Both the position numbers and the translations under genes were made by a program. Of a stretch of 33,639 nt of DNA, positions 15,077 through 22,671 are shown piece after piece (positions within the stretch are counted from its first letter, which is position 1; each line of letters begins with the position of its first letter). Location of the stretch: contig VMFS01000006.1 of NCBI GenBank assembly GCA_007376185.1, positions 1-33,639 of the forward strand, given 5' to 3'. This DNA is from Parcubacteria group bacterium Gr01-1014_30. GTDB taxonomy: Bacteria; Patescibacteriota; Minisyncoccia; Minisyncoccales; 2-12-FULL-40-12. The notes beneath the pieces are model-generated. The model searched no databases. It had not been told where the DNA came from and saw nothing but the letters and a program-made list of their open reading frames with translations.

Positions 15077-16912
15077 ATGTGTGGCATAGTCGGCTACATC
15101 GGCAGACAGGATAACCCTCGGTTGGGGCTGGAGGCGTTGAAACGTTTGGAATACAGGGGTTATGATTCCGCGGGCGGAGCGTGGTTTGATTTGGGAAAGA
15201 GAAAAGTTTCGGTTTTGAAAGCCGTTGGCAAGATAAAAAGATTAGAAGACAAGTTTCCCGACTATAAAATCTCGGGCCGCCCTTTCATTTTCCACACCAG
15301 ATGGGCCACTCACGGCGGCGTGACAGAAAAGAACGCGCATCCCCACTGGGACTGCCAGAAAAACGTTTTTCTGGTGCACAACGGCATTATTGAAAACTTC
15401 AAAGACCTGAAAGAAAACCTTATAAAGGAGGGCCACCGATTTGTCTCAGAAACAGACACAGAGGTTTTGGCGCACCTTGTTGAGAAGTTTTTCCAAGGCA
15501 GGTTAGAAGAAGCCGTGAGAAAGGCCTTAAGTTTGGTGAGAGGTACTTACGCTTTGGCAATCATTGCGGCAAAAGACCCTGAAAAACTGGTTTTGGCGAG
15601 AAACTCAGCCCCCTTGCTCATTGGTTTGGGCCAGGACGAGTTTTTTGGGGCGTCTGACCCTTCTGCGGTTCTGGCGCACACAAAAAAAGTTGTTTACCTT
15701 GACGACGGCGACATGGCCGTTTTAACGCCTGCTAACTTTTACATTCAGGATTTTAAGAAGAATAGAGTTGACAAAGTTATCCATGAAATTGACTGGACTT
15801 TGCAAGAAGCCCAAAAAGGAGGGTATCCCCACTTTATGCTCAAAGAAATAATGGAACAGCCAGAGTCCTTGGCCAACGCTTTAAGGGGGCGGTTGATAAC
15901 GGAGCAGGGTTTGGCAAAACTCGGAGGGTTAGAATTGGTTGAAGATAAACTGCGACAGGTAGAGCGCTTAAACATAATAGCTTGCGGCACCGCCTACTTG
16001 GCGGGCATGGTCGGGGAGTATATGCTGGAAGAATATGCCGGCATTCCAACTGAAACCGACTTGGCTTCAGAGTTCAGGTATAGAAAACCAATTTTAGACA
16101 AAAAAACCGCCTCCATTTTTATTTCCCAGTCAGGAGAAACTTTGGACACCTTGGTGGCCTTGAGAGAAGTTAAAAGAAAAGGCGGCCTTTCTTTGGCTAT
16201 TGTGAACGTTGTCGGTTCTTCGGTAACCAGAGAGACGTCAGCCGGAATTTACAACCACGCGGGCCCAGAAATCGGAGTGGCATCAACCAAGGCCTTCACT
16301 TCCCAACTGGCTCTGCTTGCTTTGCTTACTCTTTTTTTGGGGAGGCAGAGGCAAATGTCTTTTGTGATGGGACAGCGTTTGGCAAGGGAGATTTCAAAAC
16401 TGCCTGCTTTGGCCGCTGAAACCCTGAAAAAAACTTCCAAGCAGGCAAAAAAACTGGCAAAAAAATATCATAAGTTCAACAACTTTTTGTATATGGGCAG
16501 AAAATACAATTACCCCATAGCTTTGGAGGGCGCCCTTAAACTGAAAGAGATTTCGTACATTCACGCCGAAGGTTATGGAGCTGGCGAAATGAAACACGGC
16601 CCACTGGCTTTGATTGACAAAAATTTTCCAACCTTTGCCATTTGCCCCACGGATTCAGTTTACGAAAAAACTTTTTCCAACATGCAGGAAATTAAAGCGA
16701 GAAAAGGAAAGATAATTGCCGTTGCTACCGAAGGCGACAAAGAAATTAAGAGCGTTGCCGACGACGTAATTTACATTCCCAGAACTTTGGAGATGCTCAC
16801 GCCGATTTTGGCCGTAATGCCTTTGCAGCTTTTCGCTTACCACTGCAGCGTCTTGCGCGGCCACGACCCCGATTATCCCAGAAGCTTGGCAAAGTCGGTA
16901 ACGGTGGAATAG
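15077..16912 (+). CDS. glmS: Glutamine-fructose-6-phosphate aminotransferase
   Basis: 611 aa, full length. The N-terminal glutaminase domain starts MCGIVGYIG, so Cys2 is the catalytic nucleophile after Met removal; GYDSAG and TRWATHGG are present. The second half has two SIS domains (ISQSGETLDTL, VASTKAFTSQ) and the C-terminus PRSLAKSVTVE is canonical. It makes glucosamine-6-phosphate, the entry into UDP-GlcNAc and peptidoglycan. The GlmU-like gene at 18406 and the YvcK-like gene fit an envelope-precursor cluster. The upstream inverted repeat may regulate it. Confidence 0.97.
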   Translation: MCGIVGYIGRQDNPRLGLEALKRLEYRGYDSAGGAWFDLGKRKVSVLKAVGKIKRLEDKFPDYKISGRPFIFHTRWATHGGVTEKNAHPHWDCQKNVFLVHNGIIENFKDLKENLIKEGHRFVSETDTEVLAHLVEKFFQGRLEEAVRKALSLVRGTYALAIIAAKDPEKLVLARNSAPLLIGLGQDEFFGASDPSAVLAHTKKVVYLDDGDMAVLTPANFYIQDFKKNRVDKVIHEIDWTLQEAQKGGYPHFMLKEIMEQPESLANALRGRLITEQGLAKLGGLELVEDKLRQVERLNIIACGTAYLAGMVGEYMLEEYAGIPTETDLASEFRYRKPILDKKTASIFISQSGETLDTLVALREVKRKGGLSLAIVNVVGSSVTRETSAGIYNHAGPEIGVASTKAFTSQLALLALLTLFLGRQRQMSFVMGQRLAREISKLPALAAETLKKTSKQAKKLAKKYHKFNNFLYMGRKYNYPIALEGALKLKEISYIHAEGYGAGEMKHGPLALIDKNFPTFAICPTDSVYEKTFSNMQEIKARKGKIIAVATEGDKEIKSVADDVIYIPRTLEMLTPILAVMPLQLFAYHCSVLRGHDPDYPRSLAKSVTVE

Positions 16913-16913
16913 T

Positions 16914-17372
16914 ATGTCGCATGTTCACGAAAAAATTGATTTTGTGGTTTCAGCGTGGATTGTCTATGAAGACAAAATACTTTTGGTTTACCATAAACTT
17001 CTGCAGATGTGGCTGCCCGTAGGCGGTCACGTTGAGCTTGACGAAACCACGGACCAAGCCCTGTTTCGCGAAGTTAAAGAAGAGTGCGGGCTTGATATAG
17101 AAGTTATTGGAGAAAAGCCTCCATACCTTGAGGGTTCTTCCGCAAGATTTTTATTGAGGCCCGCATATGTTGATATTCACCCTTTTGACGACAAACACCA
17201 GCACATAGCCTTGGAGTATTTTGCAAAAGCAAAATCAAATTCGGCGCGATTATCAGAACGTGAACACGAGCAAATTAAATGGTTTACTGAAAGAGAGTTA
17301 GACGACCCGCAATACAATGTACCAATCGCCGTGAAGTTTCTTGCCAAAAAAGCATTAAGATCAGTTAAATAA
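16914..17372 (+). CDS. Nudix hydrolase
   Basis: 152 aa. The Nudix box is complete: GGHVELDETTDQALFREVKEECGLDI fits Gx5Ex7REUxEExGU, so a Mg-dependent pyrophosphohydrolase is expected. The substrate (nucleoside diphosphate derivative, oxidised nucleotide or sugar nucleotide) cannot be inferred. The start is 2 nt after glmS and the end is 3 nt before the yvcK-like gene, so it belongs to this operon. Confidence 0.9.
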   Translation: MSHVHEKIDFVVSAWIVYEDKILLVYHKLLQMWLPVGGHVELDETTDQALFREVKEECGLDIEVIGEKPPYLEGSSARFLLRPAYVDIHPFDDKHQHIALEYFAKAKSNSARLSEREHEQIKWFTERELDDPQYNVPIAVKFLAKKALRSVK

Positions 17373-17375
17373 AAT

Positions 17376-18371
17376 ATGAAAAAACGCATTGTTTGCTTGG
17401 GAGGAGGAACAGGGACTTCGGTGGTTCTATCGGGCCTTAAAAAATATCCGGTTGAACTGTCGGCCATCGTTTCAATGGCAGACAGCGGAGGTTCCAACAG
17501 AGTAATCAGAGACGAGTTCGGGCTTTTACCCACGAGCGATATAAGGCAGTGTTTCGTGGCTTTGGCCCAAGACCAGAATAATCTGGAACATTCTTTGAGA
17601 GAGCTTTTTGCTTATCGTTTTCCCTTGGGCAAGGGTTTCAAAGGAATGACTTTCGGCAATTTGTTTATGGCAGCTTTGACCGACATTTTTGGTTCTCAAG
17701 TAGCGGCGATCAAAAAGACAGGCCAGATCTTAAGAATTAAAGGAAAAGTTTTGCCAGCCACACTGACCAACTCAAATTTGGTGGCTATTTACGAGAACGG
17801 CAAAAAAGTAGTGGGAGAGAGTAAGATTGACGAAACGAAGAGAGGCGGCAAGGTTAAAATAAAAAAGGTCTATTTGAAGCCGGAACCTCGCGCCTATCCG
17901 GAAGCGGTTGAAGCTATCTTGAAGGCGGATTTGGTGGTCATTGGCCCCGGCGATTTATACACCAGCTTAGTGGTAAATTTGACGATTCCAGGAATTGTCA
18001 AAGTTCTCAGAAAAACCAAAGCCAAAATAGCTTATGTTTTGAACTTAATGACCAAGTTCGGTCAAACATATGGTTTTAACGCCAAAGAGCACGTTTCGGT
18101 GATGGAAAAATACCTTGGCAAGGGATGTTTGGATTTTGTCTTGGTCAATTCAAGAACCCTGCCCAAGCCCGCCCTAAAAAAATACAAGAAAGCCGAGGAG
18201 CTTCCGGTTGTTGACAACTTGGAAGATAGTTATTTTAAAGTAGTAAGGGGTGATTTTCTAAGCTTGAAAGAAACAAAAAAAGTTCCGGGTGACGTTTTGA
18301 AAAGAAGTTTAATTCGCCACGATTCCGACAAGTTGGCCAAAGTGTTAATAAAATTATGCAGACCCCGTTAG
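17376..18371 (+). CDS. YvcK/CofD-like protein (gluconeogenesis and cell-shape factor family)
   Basis: 331 aa. The N-terminal IVCLGGGTGTSVVLSGLKKY and IVSMADSGGSNRVIRDEFG are the signature of the YvcK (GlmR-related) branch of the CofD fold, with GDIRQ-like PTSDIRQC and VIGPGDLYTSL further on. In Firmicutes, YvcK binds UDP-GlcNAc and controls carbon flow into peptidoglycan; the glmS and sugar nucleotidyltransferase neighbours fit that role. Coenzyme F420 synthesis is unlikely because no other F420 genes are seen. Its TAG stop lies inside the left arm of clamp element 3. Confidence 0.85.
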   Translation: MKKRIVCLGGGTGTSVVLSGLKKYPVELSAIVSMADSGGSNRVIRDEFGLLPTSDIRQCFVALAQDQNNLEHSLRELFAYRFPLGKGFKGMTFGNLFMAALTDIFGSQVAAIKKTGQILRIKGKVLPATLTNSNLVAIYENGKKVVGESKIDETKRGGKVKIKKVYLKPEPRAYPEAVEAILKADLVVIGPGDLYTSLVVNLTIPGIVKVLRKTKAKIAYVLNLMTKFGQTYGFNAKEHVSVMEKYLGKGCLDFVLVNSRTLPKPALKKYKKAEELPVVDNLEDSYFKVVRGDFLSLKETKKVPGDVLKRSLIRHDSDKLAKVLIKLCRPR

Positions 18372-18429
18372 AAATTTTACACAGTGGGGCCATTCAGAAA
18401 AACTTATGAATCAAAAATTTCTAACGGGG
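18363..18429 (+). promoter_or_regulatory. Clamp element 3 spanning a stop/start junction
   Basis: Perfect 16-bp arms CCCCGTTAGAAATTTT (18363-18378) and AAAATTTCTAACGGGG (18414-18429). The upstream stop codon (18369-18371) lies in the left arm. The downstream ATG (18406) lies in the loop, 5 nt before the right arm, so residues 4-8 of the next protein are encoded by the arm. A folded RNA would hold the start region next to a long stem. Confidence 0.7.
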
Positions 18430-19662
18430 CAGGCGGTAATCTTGGCCGCGGGCGAGAGTTCCCGCTTCTGGCCCTTAAATAAAAAACACAAGTCGCTTTT
18501 TTGCCTCTTGGAAAAGCCTTTGATTTTATTAACTCTTTTGAACTTGAAAAAAGCCGGCGTCAAAGAGGTCGTTATTCTCCAGGGAGTCAGCAAGGATATT
18601 GAGAGCGAGCTTAAAAGACACAAACTGCCCCAAGGTCTAAAAATAAAGTATGTTGTTCAAAAAGAACCCCGGGGCACTGGCGACGCATTGCGTCAGGCGG
18701 CAAATCATTTGGAGCAAAAGTTTCTGGTTTTATACGGCGATGACTTTTACGGAGAGAAGGACTTAAAAAACTGTCTAGCCAAGTTTCCGTCCGTTTTGCT
18801 TAAAGAAACAAAAAATATTTCAAACTTCGGGGTGGCGGTTGTTGACAAAGACCGCGTCAAAAAAATCGTTGAAAAACCGCTCCGGCCTCCAAGCAACCTC
18901 GTCAATGCCGGAGGTTATTTTATTCCAAAAGCAGTGCTTGAGGAAAAAATAGCCGAGTCAGAAAGAGGTGAATTGGAGATAACTGATTATATTAATCGGT
19001 TAGCCCAAAAAAGTAAAGTGTATTTTGTAAAAGCCAGCGATTGGTTTCCTTTGTCTTTTGCGTGGGACTTGCTTGCCGTTAATGAGTTTTTATTAAATGG
19101 TATTAAAACTAAAATAGAGGGAAAAGTTGAGAAAAACTGCCATGTTCAGGGCCCTGTTTTTGTGGGTAAGAGAACTATTATCAAGAGCGGAACTTACGTT
19201 GAGGGCCCGGTCTGGATTGGAGAAAACTGCGAAATTGGTCCAAATTGTTTTTTGAGGCCTTTTAGTCATCTCGGAGATAACTGCCGGATTGGACACGGGG
19301 TTGAGATTAAGAACTCGGTTGTTTCCAAGGGTTCAACAATACCTCACCTTAACTATGTCGGCGATTCAATTATCGGAGAAAACTGCGACCTCGGCGGCGG
19401 GACAGTTTTTGCGAATTTGCGGCTTGACAGACAAAATGTGAGGTCTAAAATTAAAGGAATTATGGTGGATACTGGTAGGAAAAAGCTGGGAGCTGTTTTG
19501 GGCAGAGGAGTTCAGGTTGGAGTGAACAGTTCTCTGATGCCCGGCGTTCTGGTTGGAGAGAATTCTGTCATTGGCCCTCATTCTTTAGTGCGTGAAAACG
19601 TTGCCGACGACACTATTTTTTACTCAAAATTTGACAAAGTTGAGCAAAAAAGAGTTCCTTAA
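18406..19662 (+). CDS. Bifunctional sugar-phosphate nucleotidyltransferase / acyltransferase-like (GlmU-type)
   Basis: 418 aa. Residues about 9-230 form a nucleotidyltransferase domain: AVILAAGESSRFWPLNKKHKSL (pyrophosphorylase loop), GTGDALRQA and LVLYGDDFY. Residues about 240-400 form a left-handed beta helix with hexapeptide repeats (VWIGENCEIGPNCFLRP and NYVGDSIIGENCDLGGGTV), which resembles the acetyltransferase half of archaeal-type GlmU proteins. With glmS nearby, UDP-GlcNAc synthesis is the best guess, but other NDP-sugars are possible. The first residues (MNQKFLTGQ) derive from the clamp element; no better downstream start exists. Confidence 0.8.
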   Translation: MNQKFLTGQAVILAAGESSRFWPLNKKHKSLFCLLEKPLILLTLLNLKKAGVKEVVILQGVSKDIESELKRHKLPQGLKIKYVVQKEPRGTGDALRQAANHLEQKFLVLYGDDFYGEKDLKNCLAKFPSVLLKETKNISNFGVAVVDKDRVKKIVEKPLRPPSNLVNAGGYFIPKAVLEEKIAESERGELEITDYINRLAQKSKVYFVKASDWFPLSFAWDLLAVNEFLLNGIKTKIEGKVEKNCHVQGPVFVGKRTIIKSGTYVEGPVWIGENCEIGPNCFLRPFSHLGDNCRIGHGVEIKNSVVSKGSTIPHLNYVGDSIIGENCDLGGGTVFANLRLDRQNVRSKIKGIMVDTGRKKLGAVLGRGVQVGVNSSLMPGVLVGENSVIGPHSLVRENVADDTIFYSKFDKVEQKRVP

Positions 19663-19677
19663 AAACTGAGTAGGAAA

Positions 19678-19755
19678 CCCCGTAATACAACTTTCGGTGC
19701 GCTTCGCGCAACATCGCCCAAGGGCGATCGAAAGATGATATACGGGGAAACCCCG
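19678..19755 (+). promoter_or_regulatory. Multi-stem RNA leader with alternative pairing (riboswitch-like)
   Basis: P1 CCCCGTA (19678-19684) with TACGGGG (19741-19747); P2 CTTTCG (19691-19696) with CGAAAG (19729-19734); P3 TGCGC-TTC-GCGCA (19698-19710); P4 ATCGCC-CAAG-GGCGAT (19713-19728). The right arm of P1 can instead fold with the next bases as CGGGG-AAA-CCCCG (19743-19755), 4-5 nt before an AAAGGAGGGGG ribosome binding site. Two exclusive folds next to a start codon suggest a switch. No known riboswitch class is recognised. Confidence 0.55.
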
Positions 19756-19770
19756 AGAAAGGAGGGGGCG

Positions 19771-20058
19771 ATGGCGAAGCTGATAAAGTTGGAGCCAGGC
19801 GAGGTTGTACATATTGAGATACCCGGGTGGTTCGCGGATTCAAGCGCCCCGAAGATTATCTGTCAGGTTTGCTGTAAGTATTTCGGGCGCCACAGAATCA
19901 TATATTTGCTTGAGGATCGAAGATTTTGCGTCTGCGAAAGCAACTTTCGGGAAGAGTTCCCATGCGGGTTCAGTTTCTCCGACCGTATGAGCAATGATGA
20001 GATTCGGATTGAGGCCGACAGACATATTGAGAGGTTGAAAGCGCGCGTTAATGATTAG
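19771..20058 (+). CDS. Small Cys-rich (putative zinc-binding) protein
   Basis: 95 aa from the ATG at 19771, chosen because GGAGGGGG lies just upstream; the ORF-track start at 19735 would read through the structured leader. Cys residues are CQVCC near 30, then RRFCVCE near 53 and a Cys in EEFPCGF, so a zinc ribbon is plausible. The C-terminus is helical and charged (EIRIEADRHIERLKARVND). No family is recognised. It is closed by its own terminator and has a strong ribosome binding site, unlike most neighbours. Compare the 59-aa ORF at 11109. Confidence 0.7.
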   Translation: MAKLIKLEPGEVVHIEIPGWFADSSAPKIICQVCCKYFGRHRIIYLLEDRRFCVCESNFREEFPCGFSFSDRMSNDEIRIEADRHIERLKARVND

Positions 20059-20075
20059 CGCGCTTTATTGTTTTT
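20040..20075 (+). terminator. Rho-independent terminator overlapping the gene end
   Basis: AGCGCGC (20040-20046) and GCGCGCT (20058-20064) form a 7-bp stem, followed by TTATTGTTTTT. The left arm encodes the last residues of the 19771 gene and the loop holds its stop codon. Confidence 0.75.
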
Positions 20076-20076
20076 C

Positions 20077-20106
20077 TTGCGCGATTTTGTGCGGCCGTGG
20101 TATTGT
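20077..20106 (+). promoter_or_regulatory. Possible promoter for the TsaC-type gene
   Basis: TTGCGC (20077-20082), an 18-nt spacer and TATTGT (20101-20106), 8 nt before the ATG at 20115. This fits the leaderless layout seen at the toxin-antitoxin and lepB genes, but both boxes are only 4 of 6. Confidence 0.35.
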
Positions 20107-20114
20107 TAGTTAAC

Positions 20115-20678
20115 ATGACGGCACAGGAAGCGGCAAAGGCAGTGAGGCAAGGAAAGGTTTTGGTTTGTCCAACAGACACGGTTTACGGCTTGGTGTGCGA
20201 CGCAACCAACAAAAAAGCGGTTGAAAAATTATTTAAAGTAAAAAAGAGAAAGTTATCAAAGTTTTTGCCAATTTTTGTCAAAGACATCTCAATGGCAAAA
20301 AGATTGGCTCATATTGATAAAAAACAAGAGAAGTTTTTAAGAAAAGTTTGGCCGGGCAAAGTAACGGCGGTTCTGGAGCGTAAAACTAAAAGCGCAAAGC
20401 GAAAAATATACGGAATTGATAAAAACAAAATCGGCCTACGAATTCCTAACTACAAATTAGTACTGGATTTGCTCAAAAACACAAACAGGCCTTTGACTGG
20501 TACATCAGCAAATATTTCTGGAAAGCCCGCGTCAACTAAAATTGGAGAAGTTTTACGGCAGTTCTCCGGCAAAAAACACAAACCCGATTTAATAATTAAC
20601 AGAGGCAACCTGCCCAAAAGCAAACTATCCAGAGTTGTTGATTTAACCGGAAAAAAAATAAAAATTTTAAGAAAATGA
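20115..20678 (+). CDS. L-threonylcarbamoyladenylate synthase (TsaC/Sua5/YrdC family)
   Basis: 187 aa from ATG 20115, preferred over the GTG at 20097 because MTAQEAAKAVRQGKVLVCPTDT matches the family N-terminus. Motifs: PTDTVYGLVCDA, KVKKRKLSKFLPIFV, GLRIPNY and TGTSANISGKPA. It makes threonylcarbamoyl-AMP from Thr, bicarbonate and ATP for the t6A tRNA modification. It is the short YrdC-only form without the Sua5 C-terminal domain. The stop overlaps the glyA start (ATGA). A downstream stretch (KTKSAKRKIYGIDKNK) is slightly longer than usual. Confidence 0.9.
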   Translation: MTAQEAAKAVRQGKVLVCPTDTVYGLVCDATNKKAVEKLFKVKKRKLSKFLPIFVKDISMAKRLAHIDKKQEKFLRKVWPGKVTAVLERKTKSAKRKIYGIDKNKIGLRIPNYKLVLDLLKNTNRPLTGTSANISGKPASTKIGEVLRQFSGKKHKPDLIINRGNLPKSKLSRVVDLTGKKIKILRK

Positions 20679-22006
20679 CTCTAAAACAAACAGACCCCGA
20701 AGTTTACGAAATTATAGAGGCGGAAAAGCAGAGGCGAAGAGAAGGTTTGGAAATGATTCCTTCAGAAAATCACACTTCTCCAGCGGTTTTGGAGGCCTTA
20801 GGTTCAATTTTGACGGACAAGTATTCGGAAGGTTATCCGGGTAAGCGTTACTACGGGGGCAACGAGTTTATTGATAAAGTTGAAAACTTGGCTATTGAGC
20901 GCGCCAAGAAGGCCTTCCTCGTGCCTTATGCCAACGTGCAGGCGTATTCCGGAACGCCCGCAAACACGGCCGTTTATCTTGCCGCTTGCGAAGTTGGCAA
21001 CATGATTATGGGTCAGAGTTTGCCAGACGGCGGGCATTTGAGCCACGGAGCAAACGCGACTTTCTCTGCGCGTTTTTACAAAAGCCAACCTTACCACGTG
21101 AAATCGGACGGCTATATTGATTTTGACGAGGTTTGGCGTCTGGCGAGGGAACATAAGCCAAAGCTGATTTGGGTTGGGGCTTCGGCCTACGCGAGACAGT
21201 TTCCTTTTGCGGAAATGGCAGAAGTCGCCGATGAAATTGGCGCCTGGCTTGCCGCTGACATCGCTCACATTGCCGGGCTTGTTGTTGCCGGGGTTCACCC
21301 CAGTCCTGCCCCGCATGCGCACATCATAACCACGACAACCCACAAAACTTTGCGAGGGCCGAGAGGCGCCATTGTTATGGCAACTCAAAAAGGCCTTGAA
21401 AAAGACCCGGACCTTGGAAAAAAGATTGATAAGGCGGTTTTCCCGGGAGGAGTGCAAGGAGGTCCGCACAACCACCAGACCGCCGCCATTGCCGTGGCTC
21501 TGAAAGAAGCAATGACGCCTGAGTTCAAAGAATACGCAGCGCAGATTACCAAGAACGCCAAAGTGCTCGCCGCAGGGTTAATGGAAAGGGGAGTTAAAAT
21601 TGTCTCTGGCGGAACGGACAACCACTTAATGCTTATTGATTTAACTCCCTACGGAAATGGTCTCGGCATTTTTTTGGAAGAGGCGCTGGATATGGCTGGC
21701 ATCACCGCGAACAAGAACACGGTGCCTCAAGACCCTTCTTCGCCTTTTTATCCTTCTGGCTTGCGTCTTGGCACGCCGTGCATAACCACGCGAGGAATGA
21801 AAGAGAAAGAAATGACTGAAATCGCCGCTTGGATAGCCAGAGTTGTTGACTTGATTAAAGATTACCAACTGCCCGAAGACAAAGGAGAGAGAAAAAGTTA
21901 TCTCAGGAATTTCAGAAAAGAAGTGGCCGTTAGCGAAACGCTTAAAAAAATAAAAGAAGAGGTCATAGAGCTAAGCAAAAAATTCCCCATCCCAGCCATA
22001 CACTAA
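20675..22006 (+). CDS. glyA: Serine hydroxymethyltransferase
   Basis: 443 aa PLP enzyme converting Ser and THF to Gly and methylene-THF. Start region EMIPSENHTSPAVLEALGS, YYGGNEFIDKVE, the catalytic lysine in TTTTHKTLRGPRGA and the C-terminal LRLGTPCITTRGM are all intact. It overlaps the TsaC gene by ATGA and the PAP2 gene by TAATG, so these three are one transcript. One-carbon units and Gly are its likely outputs here. Confidence 0.96.
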   Translation: MTLKQTDPEVYEIIEAEKQRRREGLEMIPSENHTSPAVLEALGSILTDKYSEGYPGKRYYGGNEFIDKVENLAIERAKKAFLVPYANVQAYSGTPANTAVYLAACEVGNMIMGQSLPDGGHLSHGANATFSARFYKSQPYHVKSDGYIDFDEVWRLAREHKPKLIWVGASAYARQFPFAEMAEVADEIGAWLAADIAHIAGLVVAGVHPSPAPHAHIITTTTHKTLRGPRGAIVMATQKGLEKDPDLGKKIDKAVFPGGVQGGPHNHQTAAIAVALKEAMTPEFKEYAAQITKNAKVLAAGLMERGVKIVSGGTDNHLMLIDLTPYGNGLGIFLEEALDMAGITANKNTVPQDPSSPFYPSGLRLGTPCITTRGMKEKEMTEIAAWIARVVDLIKDYQLPEDKGERKSYLRNFRKEVAVSETLKKIKEEVIELSKKFPIPAIH

Positions 22007-22521
22007 TGGCTTTTGATTTATATCTCTTTCAAACAATAAATCAATTCGCGGGGAGATTTTCGTGGCTGGATACTCTCGCCGTTTTTTTGGCCAGGTACTT
22101 TGAGTTTTTTTTGATTTTGTCTTTGCTTTTGTTGTTGGCGTTCAATTCCAAAAAGTACTGGCGCATGTTAACTGAAAGTTTTGGCGCGGCCATACTTTCC
22201 AGATTTGTCATTACAGACTTAATACGCTGGTTTTGGCAAAGACCAAGGCCGTTCGTTGAAAACCACATTAATTTGCTTTTTGACTACAATGCTTCGGCAG
22301 CTTCTTTCCCTTCGGGGCACGCGGCCTTTTATTTCGCTTTGGCCTTGACGCTTTATCTCCGCAACAAAAAACTCGGCTCGGTTTTCCTCCTTGCCGCTTT
22401 TTTAATTTCTTTTGCGCGCGTTTTTGCGGGCGTGCATTGGCCCTCAGACATACTAGCCGGAGCCGTTATCGGGATATTCTCCGGCTGGCTTGTCTTTAAA
22501 CTCTCCAAGAAGTTGAGATAA
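22006..22521 (+). CDS. PAP2-family membrane phosphatase
   Basis: 171 aa with about five membrane segments. The three phosphatase motifs are visible: RWFWQRPRPF (motif 1), SFPSGHAAF (motif 2), and SFARVFAGVHWPSDILAG (motif 3, with Arg, His and Asp). Such enzymes dephosphorylate undecaprenyl diphosphate or lipid phosphates at the outer face of the membrane, which would support cell-wall lipid recycling. It is the last plus-strand gene before the island, and the island terminal repeat begins at its stop codon. Confidence 0.9.
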   Translation: MAFDLYLFQTINQFAGRFSWLDTLAVFLARYFEFFLILSLLLLLAFNSKKYWRMLTESFGAAILSRFVITDLIRWFWQRPRPFVENHINLLFDYNASAASFPSGHAAFYFALALTLYLRNKKLGSVFLLAAFLISFARVFAGVHWPSDILAGAVIGIFSGWLVFKLSKKLR

Positions 22522-22523
22522 AA

Positions 22524-22630
22524 GGTGGTGCAGTATTCTTAAATTAGTCCGAACCGCTTTCGTCCCGACTGCTGTCGCGGGCGAGGAAGTCCCCCCGCGA
22601 AAAAATTCTGAAAATGCGGCGGAGCCGCAC
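22524..22630 (+). repeat. Left terminal repeat of the island
   Basis: Begins 2 nt after the PAP2 stop with GGTGGTGCAGTATT, then AATTAGTCCGAACCG, a C/G-rich imperfect hairpin (CCCGAC...GTCGCGGG), GAGGAAGTCCCCCCGCG and the perfect palindrome TGCGGC-GGA-GCCGCA (22615-22629). Confidence 0.6.
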
Positions 22631-22637
22631 CGATGAT

Positions 22638-22671
22638 AATTTCCAGTTTTTCTTTGGCGGCAAATTCTTAA
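22638..22671 (-). repeat. 34-bp recombinase-derived repeat, copy A
   Basis: Identical to 24495-24528. Read on the minus strand it can encode EFAAKEKLEI of a serine recombinase. The TAA stop of the Nudix-like gene (22668-22670) is formed inside the repeat. Confidence 0.75.
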
